Shown: positions 20,943-31,679 of the stretch, one piece after another | Position numbering within the stretch: the stretch's first letter is position 1 | Layout: every line of letters begins with the position of its first letter | Source: Dallia pectoralis | Lineage: Eukaryota > Chordata > Actinopteri > Esociformes > Umbridae | Assembly: GCA_029465975.1 (NCBI GenBank) | Contig: CM055728.1 | Location: forward strand, 4,423,908 to 4,487,907 | Length of the DNA stretch: 64,000 nt | Reading direction: 5' to 3' | Notes under the pieces: model-generated | Seen by the model: the letters and a program-made list of their open reading frames with translations, nothing else | The model's database searches: none | What the model was told of the DNA's origin: nothing | Position numbers and translations under genes: made by a program

Positions 20943-22474
20943 GCGGGCCCCCTCAGAGGCCAGGCCCATAGTTTCCACAGCTCCGGGCAGGGGTGAAGGA
21001 TGACCCCATGCGCCTGGGAAAGCAGGTCCCTCCTGATCGGCATCTCCAGAGGAGAGCCGACGAGGAGAGATATTAGGTCCGCAAACCATACTCGGGCCGG
21101 CCAGTACGGTGCTACGAGCAGTAGACTGACCCGCTCCTGACGGATTCTCTCCAGAACTCCTGGGAGCAGAGCAACCGGGGGGAAAGCGTACAGGCGTGAC
21201 CTCGGCCATGCCTGCACCATGGCATCCAGCCCCAGCGGGGCTGGATGAGTCAGCGAAAACCACAGAGGACAGTGTGACGTCTCTCTGGACGCAAACAGGT
21301 CCACTTCGGCCCGACCGAAGTGCGACCAAAGGAGCTCCACCACCTCGGGATGGAGTCTCCACTCCCCGGGCCTCGGCCCCTGCCTCGACAGGGTGTCTGC
21401 CCCCTGATTTAGATACCCCGGGATAAAAATGGCCCTTAAAGAAAGGAGCTTCCCGTGGGACCACAGAAGGACCTGGCGGGCCAGATTGTAAAGTGGGCGT
21501 GAGCGCAGACCCCCCTGGTGGTTGATGTAAAAAACCACCGATGTGTTGTCCGACCGGACAAGGACATGATGACCCCTTAGGTCTGGGAGGAAGTGCTTCA
21601 GAGCCTGGTAAACTGCCAGCATCTCTAGCCAATTTATGTGCCATGATAGCTGATGGCCCCGCCAGAGCCCTTGAGCTGGGCGACCACTCATGATCGCCCC
21701 CCAGCCGGTGAGGGAGGCATCCGTCGTTAGTGTAACACGACGACACGGAGCTCCCAACACGGGACCCTGGGTTAGGAACCAAGGCTTCCTCCACATGACC
21801 AGCGTGCGGAGACAACGCCGCCTAACAGTGATCCTGCGGAACTGGTTTCCCCTCGGGGAGAACCCCTTGGTTCTGAGCCACCACTGTAACGGTCTCATGA
21901 ACAGCAGGCCGCAAGGAATAACGTTGGACGCTGCTGCCAGCAGACCCAACAGTCTCTGAAACTGTTTCACAGTGAGTGACTGGCCTAGCCTCACCTGCTC
22001 GACGGCTGCAAGGATTGACGCCACACGTGCAGGAGACAGATGTGCCCGCATCGTGGTCGAATCCCAGACTACGCCCAGGAAAGTGGTCACCTGTACCGGC
22101 GACAGCACACTCTTCCCGGCATTGAGCCTCAACCCCAGTTTGTTGATGTGAGCCAGAACGACATCTCGATGCCGAAACGCTAGATGCTCCGACGGAGCCA
22201 GAATCAACCAATCGTCGATGTAATTGAGGATGCGTATGCCCTGGAGGCGCAACGGCGCCAGGGCAGCGTCTATACATCTCGTGAACGTACGGGGAGAGAG
22301 TGCTAGGCCAACCGGAAGAACCCGATACTGGTACGCTTCGCCCCCAAAAGCGAACCTCAGGAACTTCCTGTGTTGTGGAAGGATGGAGATGTGGAAATAG
22401 GCGTCCTTCAGATCTATCGTGACAAACCAGTCCTCGGACCTGATCTGTGGTACGATCTGTTTGAGAGTGAGCAT
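20936..22474 (-). CDS. DIRS reverse transcriptase and RNase H
   Basis: 512 codons. RT motifs: WFVTIDLKDAYFHISI near residue 17, YQYRVLPVGLALSPRTF near 48 and the catalytic ILNYIDDWLILAPS near 83. RNase H motifs: LTTDASLTGWGAIM near 248, WHINWLEMLAVYQAL near 278, VRSDNTSVVFYINHQGG near 306 and LNQGADTLSR near 355. The VDLFAS and PPVALLPGVL region follows, as in DIRS elements. The RT N-terminal region lies upstream in another frame (VVPKKDGGWCPILDLR near 22530), so the first Met at 22474 is not native and a frameshift lies at about 22475-22510. Confidence 0.9.
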   Translation of the reverse strand: MLTLKQIVPQIRSEDWFVTIDLKDAYFHISILPQHRKFLRFAFGGEAYQYRVLPVGLALSPRTFTRCIDAALAPLRLQGIRILNYIDDWLILAPSEHLAFRHRDVVLAHINKLGLRLNAGKSVLSPVQVTTFLGVVWDSTTMRAHLSPARVASILAAVEQVRLGQSLTVKQFQRLLGLLAAASNVIPCGLLFMRPLQWWLRTKGFSPRGNQFRRITVRRRCLRTLVMWRKPWFLTQGPVLGAPCRRVTLTTDASLTGWGAIMSGRPAQGLWRGHQLSWHINWLEMLAVYQALKHFLPDLRGHHVLVRSDNTSVVFYINHQGGLRSRPLYNLARQVLLWSHGKLLSLRAIFIPGYLNQGADTLSRQGPRPGEWRLHPEVVELLWSHFGRAEVDLFASRETSHCPLWFSLTHPAPLGLDAMVQAWPRSRLYAFPPVALLPGVLERIRQERVSLLLVAPYWPARVWFADLISLLVGSPLEMPIRRDLLSQAHGVILHPCPELWKLWAWPLRGPAF

Positions 22475-23660
22475 TTTGAAGCTGAGTCTTCAACAGACGT
22501 AGGTCTAAAATAGGACACCACCCCCCATCCTTCTTGGGAACAACGAAGTACCGGCTGTACCAGCCCGACTCCCTGCTGAGAGGAAGAACTCGTTCTATAG
22601 CCCCTTTTAGCAGGAGAGTCTGTACCTCCTGCTCCCGTACCAGAGCCTGCTCTGGGCCCACCACTGTGGGCAGGACCCCATTGAAACGAGGCGGATGCGT
22701 CCTGAATTGGATGGCATACCCGCTCTCGATTATCCGCAGGACCCACTGAGATATATTCGGCAGGGTCTTCCACTCTGCCAGAAAATCTACTAGGGGTACC
22801 AGCCTCTCGAGGTTGGCCTCTGGAGTAACAGGTACTGCAGACACAGTGCCCTGTAACAGCGCACTGGCAGGGAACAACTGGTTCGACAGTTCTGGGCCCC
22901 TCGGAGGAGGAGGCGAGAGCCCCTCGGGAAAACGCTCGCCTACGCCACCCCGCTGAGGGCACCAGGAGAAGCTCACTACTTCCCTGGTGGGGACCACCCC
23001 CAGCGGTTTGACCCCCCTGTCAGGGTCTCTTAGACAAAGCCTTCTTGGGTGTAGCGACAGGCCTCGGAACTGTCCTACCCCTCGAAGGCCTCGCCTGTGA
23101 GCGTCGCCCCTGGCCCACTCATCGTGTGGGGGCGCCCGAGTAGCGACACTCACTCTCTGCTGCGCCCGGTGTGCCGTGCTCGGCGCCAGGCGGGGCTGCC
23201 CCCGTCCGACAGCCCCCGCGACGCGGCTACGACGGGGGAGAAATTTCTGGAAGGCAGCCGCCTGCCTTCTCTCCTCCTGAAACCTCTCGACGACCAAGCC
23301 AATAGCAGGGCCAAAGAGGCCGTCGGGGGAAAGAGGCGCGTCCAGAAGGAAGGCTTTCTCCCTATCTCTCATATCAGAGAGGCTTAGCCAGAGATGCCTC
23401 TCCGTAGCCACCAAGGCTGCCATAGCACGGCCCACTGATTTGGCCGTCTCCTTAGTGGCACGAAGTGACAAATCCGCCGCCTGACGAAGTTCTCGAACAT
23501 CATCAGGACTTACAGTCTCCCCCTGAGCCCCGTCGCTAAGCAGCTCTGCCTGATATGCCTGTAGAATAGACATAGTATGCAGGCAGGAAGCTGCCTGACC
23601 CGCCGCCGAATAAGCTTTTCCCACCAGCGCTGAAGAAGTCTTCAACGCCTTGGAGGGCAA
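22475..23660 (-). pseudogene. DIRS gag C-terminus and RT N-terminus (frameshifted)
   Basis: Part of a 612-codon open frame that runs on as a shadow to 21822. The first part has helical gag-like sequence (SALVGKAYSAAGQAASCLHT, VGRAMAALVATERHLWLSLS), a basic stretch of RGQPRLA type, then a linker. The end is the RT approach: LVDFLAEWKTLPNISQWVLR, PPRFNGVLPTVV, IERVLPLSRESGWYSRYFVV and PKKDGGWCPILDLR. The frame is then lost and RT continues in the frame of 20936-22474. No separate stop divides gag from RT here, so the native layout may be a fusion or may have been altered by indels. Confidence 0.8.
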
Positions 23661-24469
23661 TGCCGGTGTCCTCAGAGACGATGCCGCGGAGATAAATGGC
23701 TAGCCAGTATCTCCTCCGCGACCGGCATCGGTCCGTACCCATGAACATTAGCCTCGGCAACATTAGAGTACATATGAGTCCGCGGATTAAACACCGGGAC
23801 GACACCGGCTTATTCCAGGACCTCGACACCTCAGTGTGGAGGTCCGGGAAGAAAGGCAAACACCGGCGAGGAGGTAAAGCACGGGAGGGCAAGAATCGTT
23901 CATTCAACTTACTGGTTGAAGCAGACTCCTGCCTGTCAGCCGGCCACTCGATGTTGAGCTTCCCCACAGCTCGGGTGAGTACCTCCAGCAGCTCCTCGTT
24001 CGCGGGTGACTGAACCAACAATTCAGCCTCCGCCTCGAGGTTTTCAACCTCCATTTCCTCAGAACTGGACGGCTGAGAAAAAGGTGCCTCACCCAGGGCG
24101 GAAGAAACCCGCGCGGGTGCTTCCGGACCCCGAGCTGAGGCACTGGCTCTAGCAGACGAAGACCGAGAAATTGCAGAAGCCGTCTCGGAACCGCATGCTA
24201 GATCCGCTTGCGAACCCCACGACGTGAGTCGGCGCCGGGCCTCGGCAACGGCGGGACCTGAACCGCGAGCCGCTTTCCTGAAAAAGCGCCAGGCGAGAGC
24301 GAAGTGTACGGATGGCGAGACGGTCGCAATGCTTACAGCTAGCCTCTTCCAAGGCTAGCTGGGCATGCTCCTCTCCCAAACAAACTACGCACAGAACATG
24401 TGTGTCCCGGCCCGTGAGAAAGCGGTTGCAGGGAAAAGCACACTGTCTGAAACGCCGCTCGGTTGCCAT
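23536..24469 (-). pseudogene. DIRS gag-like N-terminal region (frameshifted)
   Basis: Read in pieces from three frames: 24149-24469 (start MATERRFRQC, cysteine-rich VLCVVCLGEEHAQLA and CKHCDRLAIRTL), 23904-24143, and 23536-24054 (EELLEVLTRAVGKLNIEWPA, PFFPDLHTEVSRSWNKPVSS). These fit the gag-like first ORF of DIRS elements, with a putative Cys-based zinc site at the N-terminus. The frame is interrupted several times, so this copy cannot make a complete Gag. Confidence 0.75.
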
Positions 24470-24577
24470 AATCGCGGTGAGCTCTTGTACATAAATGCCA
24501 AGAAAATTTCTGAATTAACAACGTAATAGCAGAAACCCGCGAGGACTGTCACAACATGCACTTGCTGAAGCAACAAA

Positions 24578-24727
24578 AAACTGAAGGTGCCGGTAATTAG
24601 GGGTGCTTTTATGACTTCCTGGTCGCGACGTCACCCGTCTGTGACGTTCCGTCACGCCATTGGACTGATTACACATGTGCTTCATGACGCACTCACGCAG
24701 AGCGTTCCCATAGCGTTTTCACGCAGC
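24578..24727. repeat. DIRS inverted terminal repeat, right
   Basis: Reverse complement of 19615-19764. The terminal extension 24728-24747 (TCGAAGTTCCCTGATATGGA) is found inverted inside the left end at about 19868-19890. Confidence 0.92.
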
Positions 24728-24747
24728 TCGAAGTTCCCTGATATGGA

Positions 24748-26652
24748 ACCAGGGAGACTATATACAGACATAACGAGCACAAATACCAACAAGTGTAAAC
24801 AGTTACACAGGACAGGAAAGAAAAGGGCATTTCATATAAGTGACCGGGTAGCAGGAAAATACAAAAGGAAAACGGTTAAAAGTGGCCGGGGAGCTGGAAA
24901 AACAAAAGAAACAAAGGCCAGAACATACTTACAGCACAGACATGAAACGTTACAATATATACATTTAACATATTACGATGTAGGCTATCCGTTTACAATT
25001 ACAGCAGTAATATGGGTGTGTCCCCTCAGGAGTTGCTTCTGAGAAAATGCTATATAATTGTCCCCCCCAAAGTTGATAACAGATTTTCGCCCCTGGCCGG
25101 TCGTAACGAGTGGTGTGAGGGGGGAGGACAATTTAGTTATGTTAAAATATTGGTGGGGACATGTCCCCAGCGTCCCCCCCTAAACCTACGCCCTTGAGAT
25201 GGTGTTATATAATTAAGAACAATGTCCACTCTTAACGAGTGTTAGCTCCCTCTACTTTCTTGTTTCAGCTCACTGATCTGTGAAAACCTGGGCTTGATGC
25301 CACCTATGATTGCATGCCATATCTGAGATGTGCCAATAAAGCAGATCTGGCATTCAAAGAGTGCTTTGTTTGCACTATATGCCCAAACTAACAGATGGCA
25401 TGTCTTTCAGAAACGCCCTGCATACAGTCCTAGATAGATGGTAGACAGACAAACATACATACAGACAACTAAAGACTAATAGATGGCAGGATCATATATA
25501 CACAGACAAACGAATAAACACTATTTTTATGCAAATTCCCATTGATCGCTTTTTTGTGTAGCATTGTTATGAGAACCATGAAATCTTAGAGCTAATCACC
25601 ACAGCTTTTCATGCGTCCTATTAAATGAGATTCCTTCATGTTGGGTCCTATTAGATTGCCATCACTGTTTATAATCTACATTGATGTGTTTTTGAAGAGT
25701 GAACAGGACAGGATTACCCAATCATTACAATGTAATGAGGGCACATGGGCTCCTGTGTGATTCCTGCTTCATTAGATAGAAAATAACATTATCCTGCTAA
25801 ATTGAAGCTTCGATTATATCATTTGGTCTGATGGAGTCTCAAACTGAATGATCTTCAGACAATACAAGGTATTATAGGGAGAAACTCATAGAAGTGTTAG
25901 TATTAGAGAAATTAGATTAAAAGTTGTTCTTGTACTGCTTTTACCATTTTATGGTTACACATTAAGATGCACTGAATATAAAACTGTGTTTGTGTGTTGG
26001 TGAAAGAACAATGTAGCCACAAAACACATGAATATGAAAGAAAGTAACTAAGTATTAACACAGATGTGCTCATGTGAAATGGAAGCTAGACATGTTATTT
26101 GAACCTCTGTATACCTCGTACTCTTTGCAGGACTTAATGCTATTTTAGCTGCATTACATCACAGTCACTGTACAGAGACTGGAAACGTAGAAGAACCCTA
26201 GAACCATCTTAGTTACAATAACACTGATGTAATTTACCTGTAGGGTGGGAAAGAGGCACGGGGGCAAATAACATCTATCCACACAGCTAACTTGTTTTAT
26301 AATAGATCGGGCAGCAAACTAAACAAAAATATGTACTGGCTTGTGAAACAATGGTTCACTTATTTTATTAAGATCAAATTTATTTGACCATGTAGCCTGG
26401 GGTATAATGAGCCTAGTGTCCAAACAGTCAAATTTAGTATAAAAAAACATATCCAGCTCATATCCTTTGTTCTTGTAAGCCCATGCATTATAGAACTGGA
26501 TACAGTGTTCGGCGGGAAGCCCTGTACATTCCAATCATAGATATATACACTAGATATCGCATTCGGGTTCTAGCATACGTCAAAACCGCCGCCATCTTAC
26601 CTCGGGGTTTTCTCAAAACTTTTTCATCTCCCGCCTGTACACCGAATGGACT
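24748..26652. other. No gene recognised
   Basis: No convincing coding sequence. Around 25040-25200 a segment with GGGGGGAGGACAATTTAG and GGTGGGGACATGTCCCCAGC looks like a dispersed DNA element, unassigned. Around 25435-25520 there is diffuse CAGACAAACATACATACAGA-type simple sequence. The rest is AT-rich. Confidence 0.45.
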
Positions 26653-26724
26653 ATGCCGGACTTTTGTGGTGCCTTTGGGTGTTCCAATGAAAAAACAAAA
26701 CAAGGGATAAAATTTCACAGCTGA
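26653..26724 (+). pseudogene. THAP-domain N-terminal relic
   Basis: 23 codons from ATG to an in-frame TGA read MPDFCGAFGCSNEKTKQGIK followed by FHS. The CxxxxC pair after a short N-terminus and the IKFH segment are the start of a THAP zinc-finger (C2CH) domain, found in THAP proteins and P-like or other transposases. The second half (the C-x-x-H pair, AVPTIF) is missing. A splice after the first segment cannot be ruled out, but no matching next exon was recognised and a hAT relic starts 64 bp downstream. Probably a decayed gene or transposase fragment. Confidence 0.65.
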
Positions 26725-26787
26725 GAATGATTTTATGATATTGAATTCTATTTCTGGTAACGAAATTACATTATATTTCATGTTTCC

Positions 26788-27942
26788 AGGGCTCTCAAGT
26801 TTTGAACTGAGTTCAGAGTGAGATTTTTGGCGATGATCTGAAAAATGACACATACATTTGTACAAATAAAAAACATATTTATTTAATTCAGCATTTCTTA
26901 GTGCAGGTTTGTGTGTGTGTGTGTGCGCGTGTGCGTGCGTAAGAGAGAGATAATGGTTAGTGTTGTTTATTGTAGGGGTTGGTAGCAGGTTTTGAGGCCT
27001 TTAGCACCAGGGTTGGTGGTTCCCATTTGAAACACTGTGGTTCCAGGCCAGCCATTTTCACTGTCATGATGGATGACAGAGTTCCAGTGCCAAGCTGTAC
27101 TTGGTTTTGTTTAGTCCAATCATGGAGAAAACCCTCTCAGCATTTGCATTTGAACGAGGGAGCACTAACACTAATGCAGCTATTTTAGAAATACAAATTT
27201 GTTTTTTAATGTCACAACTCCAAACATATACTACTTTATCCAGACTTGGTACAGGCAAAAGTGACCCAAAAGAGATACTTTGGCGGAGTTATTTATTAAT
27301 ATTTTTTTTAATTTCATGTTTTTTGTCTAGTTTCCATAAGTTGGGTTTCTTTTTTAATGTAAGCCAGGGCAAGGTCAGTCATCGGCAGCTTCACGCATGC
27401 GCGCTTCATTTGTAGTCTAGACGTGGAAGGGTGAACATCTGATTGCTTTGGCACGGGGGTGGGGAATACGGTAGCACCCGCTGCTCGTAGAGAAGAGTAT
27501 CAGAGTAAGAGCTATACGACCATACGTGCTTTCACGTCAGTCTGCAAAAGTCTCACAAAATTTCCAATAAAAAAAACAGAAAAACTCACTAAATATAGCG
27601 ACAAAGCCGCTAAGTCGGCAACACTGATCTGAATCAATGAGCTGACCGAGCCCCTAGTGTCGTCGGAATACCTAAATCTTACCCGGATACGGTAATGCTA
27701 TTTTCTGATTGGCTGTCCGGTTGCTATATGCATTTATTTGATTGGCTGGTGCGAGACAGGTCCTTCTGGACTCTATGGGAACTCACTTGAGTCCTCTCTA
27801 CCTGTTCCACTGTTCAAAAAATAACGGCGCAACTTGTGCGCGATTTCCTGGCAATTTCTCTGCGTGAGAAATACAATGTGTGGCGTGTGAACGGGTTGAA
27901 ATGCGTGTGTCTCACGCCCAATGCGTGAGACTTGAGAGCCCT
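26788..27942 (-). mobile_element. Decayed hAT transposon
   Basis: Bounded by the 12-bp inverted ends AGGGCTCTCAAG and CTTGAGAGCCCT. The 8-bp flanks ATGTTTCC (26780-26787) and TTGTTTCA (27943-27950) match at six of eight positions, fitting an old hAT target duplication. It contains a transposase remnant on the minus strand. A GT-rich tract lies at about 26908-26938. Confidence 0.85.
27064..27258 (-). pseudogene. hAT transposase C-terminal dimerisation fragment
   Basis: 64 codons containing LVLPRSNANAERVFSMIGLN, which matches the hAT dimerisation motif (LP-x-SNA-x-x-ERVFS). The DDE catalytic core is not recognisable in any frame of the element, so only the C-terminal part survives. Confidence 0.82.
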
Positions 27943-28133
27943 TTGTTTCAGTCCTTGGTCGACAACCGCATGTAATGTAAACTTAGCCAATCCATGCTAG
28001 TAGTTAGTTAGTTACAGTACACATGGTAGTGAGTTAGTTTCTTCATTTAATTTCACAAAAAATGCTTGTATTTCAACAGCATATTGCACTAGAACAATGC
28101 ACAGCAACTTCAGTCCTGTATTGTATTGACCTT

Positions 28134-29048
28134 AGGGCTGGACGATATGGAAACATTTAATATCACGATATATTTCTTAATTTCGGTCGATACGATATAA
28201 TTCCAATATCGATATGAACAATATAAAAGCCTCAGAAAAAATGCCATGAACACCCACAACGAATGTCTGTATACAATCTTCTGAAAAATACATTTGCCAA
28301 GTCTTTTGAGCCTCCTATAAAACTAAATAATATTTTAGAAATAAAACGGTACAAATAAATTAAAGTTCACCTTTTATTTGATTTTAACCTTTATACAAAC
28401 AAGAAAAGTCAAATAAGCAATTTGACTCTGAGACTGACCTTATTAATATATTTAACTTTAAACAATAACATAGGCTGATTATATTATTCTTTACACAAAA
28501 CTTGTTCTTATAAACATATCGTTTAAAGTTAGTGAACATGTTAGACAATGAAGAGGTGAGTTCATGAGTTCGCTACGTGACCGTGGATTTAAGAGACACG
28601 ACAGAGAAGCTCATGAACGCGCATGTCGCAACATGCTCGGAGAATGAGAGTGCTCAAAAGCGCATGTCCATCATGACGTCATGGGCCAGTCAACGCGGAA
28701 GATCCAAGCTCCTATGTTGGCTTTATGCGCTTTTGAGCCCCTCATTCTCCGGCACATTTAGCATCACGCTGAAACCTGAAGTTTATCAGATCTCAGAAAG
28801 CTGAACCACTTCTCTACCACTGAATTAGTCTTTCCTCTCATATCAACTGTCTGCTTTCTCCTCACTTATAGAAGCTCGTTCAGTCACGTTTGAATTGCGG
28901 TCATGGGCGCTCATTTTGTAGCTTAAACTTGCCGTGTTGGAGATCATCAAAAATATTGAAATATCGAAAATGTGTTTAGAAATCATATCACCGTTATTGA
29001 TTTTTTTTTACCGCGATATATAGTGATATTGAATTATTGTCCAGCCCT
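28134..29048. mobile_element. hAT-like MITE
   Basis: A 915-bp element with ends AGGGCTGGACGATAT and ATTGTCCAGCCCT. Its subterminal regions are rich in ATATCG motifs (AATATCACGATATAT, TACCGCGATATATAGTGATA), typical of a common teleost hAT-like family. No transposase ORF is present. A matching 8-bp target duplication could not be read. Confidence 0.78.
28635..28765. repeat. Internal hairpin of the hAT-like MITE
   Basis: The arm GGAGAATGAGAG...GCTCAAAAGCGCAT (28635-28665) is complementary to ATGCGCTTTTGAGC...CTCATTCTCC (28735-28765) with a few mismatches. The loop holds the 52-bp segment that recurs inverted at 30863-30914, including TGACGTCA. Confidence 0.8.
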
Positions 29049-29411
29049 AACCTCATATTGCAAAACAGTTTAACTTTCAAATAGACATGGGTCCTTTTAG
29101 CCTGAACTTTTTTAAACATGTCATTAATAAAATCCTCACTCCTCAAAATTATCACTTCTGAAAAAATGGACCAACCTGATAATATAATTGGAATGACTCC
29201 ATAGAGACGCGTGTGCGTGTGAGCGTGCCCGTGCGAAGCTCCGTCTGTAATCTTCGACCCGCATGTTTTGCAAATTGCAACTCTTTTTTTGTCGACTACC
29301 TCTTAGTTTTTATAGCCAAACGAAACTATATTCGGTATCATTTTGCCAACTGGCGCGTTGTTGCTTGTGCTTCATTAGTTGTCTTGCAATGTGCCTGCTT
29401 GGATGCTGTCT

Positions 29412-29522
29412 AATCAAAACAACGTGGGACTACAGTGATTGGATGTCGAATCAAAACAACGTGGGACTACAGTGATTGGATGTCCAATCAAAACAACGTG
29501 GGACTACAGTGATTGGATGTTG
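29412..29522. repeat. 37-bp tandem repeat, 3 copies
   Basis: The unit is AATCAAAACAACGTGGGACT then ACAGTGATTGGATGTCG. Copies start at 29412, 29449 and 29486, differing mainly at the last base or two. Confidence 0.95.
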
Positions 29523-29559
29523 TGCAGGCAGCGCGCGTGCTCTCTGCATGCATTTTTTT

Positions 29560-29805
29560 CACAGATGCAGATAAACTGAGAGCGGCGCGGCCGTGTGAAC
29601 ATTTTCTTCCCCAGTTTTCATGGGAAGTAGCGAGTCTTCTCGAGTCAAAAGGCGCAAGTCCAAGTGAAGTCACGAGTCATTGATGTTCAAGTCCAAGTCG
29701 AGTTGCAAGTCTTTGTACATTTTGTCGAGTCGAGTCTGAAGTCATCAAATTCATGACTCGAGTCTGACTGGAGTCCAAGTCACATGACTCGAGTCCACAC
29801 CTCTG
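29560..29805. mobile_element. Terminal segment of a DNA transposon rich in GACTCGAGTC
   Basis: On the minus strand the sequence starts CAGAGGTGTGGACTCGAGTC and continues with many ACTTGGACT, ACTCGAGTC and AGACTCGACT motifs. This is the end of a very common teleost DNA repeat, possibly hAT-like because of the CAGAGGTG start. The opposite end was not found, and the left limit is approximate. Confidence 0.65.
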
Positions 29806-29809
29806 GTAT

Positions 29810-30862
29810 TTACCCATAAAAGTCACGATATTGTATATTCTAAAGAGTTCTTTCGGAAGATTTTCATTACCAAAAAGAATTTGCTCCAACTTTAATTGTG
29901 TGATTTTCTCATTTTTTGGTTCCAGCCAATTCATTACATCTTGCCAGAATCTTTTTATCACTGGACAAGAGAAAAACAAAAGTTCAATAGTTTCTTCCTT
30001 TGCACAGAACACACATGGCTCCACTTCCAAACCAAATCTCTTTTTAAGCATTTCTGCTGCTGGGTAGTATCCATTTAAAATTGCATTTCTTTGATTTTAG
30101 GCGGTATAGGCCATTTCATGAACTTGATGTATTTCTTTGTTATTTTGTTATCATAATGCCTTATTTTTATATTTTGTTCAAAATCCTGAAATATTTTACC
30201 TTTGAAAATTTTGCTAATACAATTATTATTGCATTTTTTGCTATTTAGGGGAATTTGGTTTAATTGTAATTTAGGCAAATTTACTTGACTTTTGCAAAAA
30301 AGTAAATAATTTTGTATCATATTTAATAAGGCTATTGGAACAGCTTTACATACCTTATTATACTCTCTTATAGAACTTTGTATGTTAAATTTCATCTTAA
30401 AATCTGTAAACCTATGAAAATTACCATGATCATCTAATATATCTGTGATGAAAATTATTCCCTTCTCAAACCAATTTCTGAGAAAGTGTTTTTCTACTTA
30501 TTGTTATTACTCTGTTGTTGGTGGAGCCATGTGGTGTAAAATTGTGAGTGAATACCATCTTCCAGTAATGAAGAACTTGTTTATGGTATTCAGATAGTTT
30601 AACCGGCAATTTAGATACCTCAAAATCACACTTCAAAAGAAATTCTAACCCTCCCACTCTATCGAAAATATTTTTGGGAATATGATACCATAATGCAGCT
30701 GTTTTAAAAAAAAAAAGCCTTCACCCAGTTAACTAAAAACTCCAACCATAGATTCAAAATCAATTGTTTTTAACCCTCCTTCATTATAGTCTTTTACAAG
30801 TTGTGATTTTTTAACGTAGTGAGTTTTATTCTCTATTGACGTATTCGTACCAATGAACAATG
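29810..30862 (-). pseudogene. L1-like LINE ORF2 C-terminal relic
   Basis: Several minus-strand frames together cover the C-terminal third of an L1/Tx1-like ORF2. Seen right to left: KKSQLVKDYNEGGLKTIDFE, GGLEFLLKCDFEVSKLPVKL, YHKQVLHYWKMVFTHNF, MKWPIPPKIKEMQFNGYYPA-like sequence and the zf-RVT-type CVFCAKEETIELLFFSCPVI with KRFWQDV. Frames change repeatedly and stops occur, so it is dead. The RT core is absent, consistent with 5' truncation at about 30862, exactly where the 52-bp segment shared with the MITE begins. Confidence 0.82.
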
Positions 30863-30914
30863 GAGCTTGGATCTTTCGCGTTGACTGGCCCATGACGTCA
30901 TGATGGACATGCGC
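30863..30914. repeat. 52-bp inverted duplicate of MITE interior
   Basis: Reverse complement of 28660-28711 with a single mismatch. It contains GACTGGCCCATGACGTCATG, including the palindrome TGACGTCA (a CREB/ATF-type site). It lies about 0.8 kb upstream of the mtcl2 start. Confidence 0.9.
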
Positions 30915-31631
30915 ACTAGCGATAATATGTTTGTGTTGTCGTAGCAACTGATAGGAACATGCGCGTCTTAATGCCTAGTTTAACTACTCTGGATTCGGCT
31001 ACTAGTAAATGTTATGTTAAAAACATGACGTTTTAAACAAGGATCCTTTAAGTGTTCAGGCTGGTAAGTTGATGTATCCGCAAAAAAATAAAATAATATC
31101 CGCTGAAATATAGAAGTTTCTTTCTTTTTTCGCCATGCAAGTCTAAAAAGTCTTTCTGGGCCATGGGGTGCAGTACCACCCTTATCCACTAAGCCCATGG
31201 TGGCTTTTAAAGATGGCGTCCTTCCTGGGGTCTTGATTATATCTGTATAGCGGTTCCACATGCGCTTCTTTAAAAAAGGGTGGCAGCAGAGACCATCAAG
31301 TGATGCTAACTGAGTTTCCAGACGGTGATTCGTTGCAGACAGGATCGAAGGGCGGAGATAGAATCATGTTCAGCTCACAGCCACGGTTCCTTCCTACCAG
31401 TGGTAGTACCACTTTAAAATGCGCCGGGCGAGAGGAAGTCGCATGAGTCCAGAACAGTCGGATACAGCCTAAATAGAAATAACACATAACGGATTCTAAT
31501 CAAATATATGAATAAACATTTTTTAATGCATTTTTCGGTTAATTTATCTGCTCCGGCTGTTGTATTTGTCTTTTTCTAGATTCCTGCAATTTGTTTGCAG
31601 TTGTTACATTAAAACGAAACTTTTGCCTCTT
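30915..31631. promoter_or_regulatory. Presumed mtcl2 5' flank / 5' UTR region
   Basis: Sequence between the last upstream repeat and the first coding exon. It must contain the core promoter and 5' UTR unless there is a distant non-coding exon. No TATA box or initiator could be assigned by eye. Part of the block (31140-31320) has no recognised coding frame. The call is positional only. Confidence 0.35.
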
Positions 31632-31679
31632 ATGATAGAGGTGTCGTTTCTGTTTTACGCTGTTGTCGAAGCGGAATGA
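31632..31679 (+). promoter_or_regulatory. Upstream ORF before the mtcl2 start
   Basis: ATG at 31632 opens 15 codons that end at TGA 31677-31679, directly abutting the ATG at 31680. A second ATG at 31676 opens 7 codons in another frame, ending at 31699. If the transcript starts upstream of 31632, both could lower initiation at 31680 or favour the Met at 31755. Confidence 0.5.

Larger units (their letters stand above)
19567..24747 (-). mobile_element. DIRS-type tyrosine-recombinase retrotransposon
   Basis: A 5.2-kb element transcribed from the minus strand. Right to left it encodes a gag-like protein, RT plus RNase H, and a tyrosine recombinase. It has 150-bp inverted terminal repeats (19615-19764 and 24578-24727) and an internal complementary region near the left end, as DIRS elements do in place of LTRs. 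There is no integrase or aspartic protease. Recombinase-based integration makes no target duplication, and none is seen. Gag and the RT N-terminus carry frameshifts; RT/RNase H and recombinase are open. No methyltransferase domain, known in some DIRS elements, was recognised. Confidence 0.93.

Noticed and set aside
20377..24013. Plus-strand ORFs across the DIRS element
   Set aside because: Shadows of the GC-rich DIRS coding frames; they show no motifs.
28134..29048. Exact 8-bp target duplication for the AGGGCTGGACGATAT element
   Set aside because: I tried several boundary positions, and the flanks (TTGACCTT and AACCTCAT) do not match.
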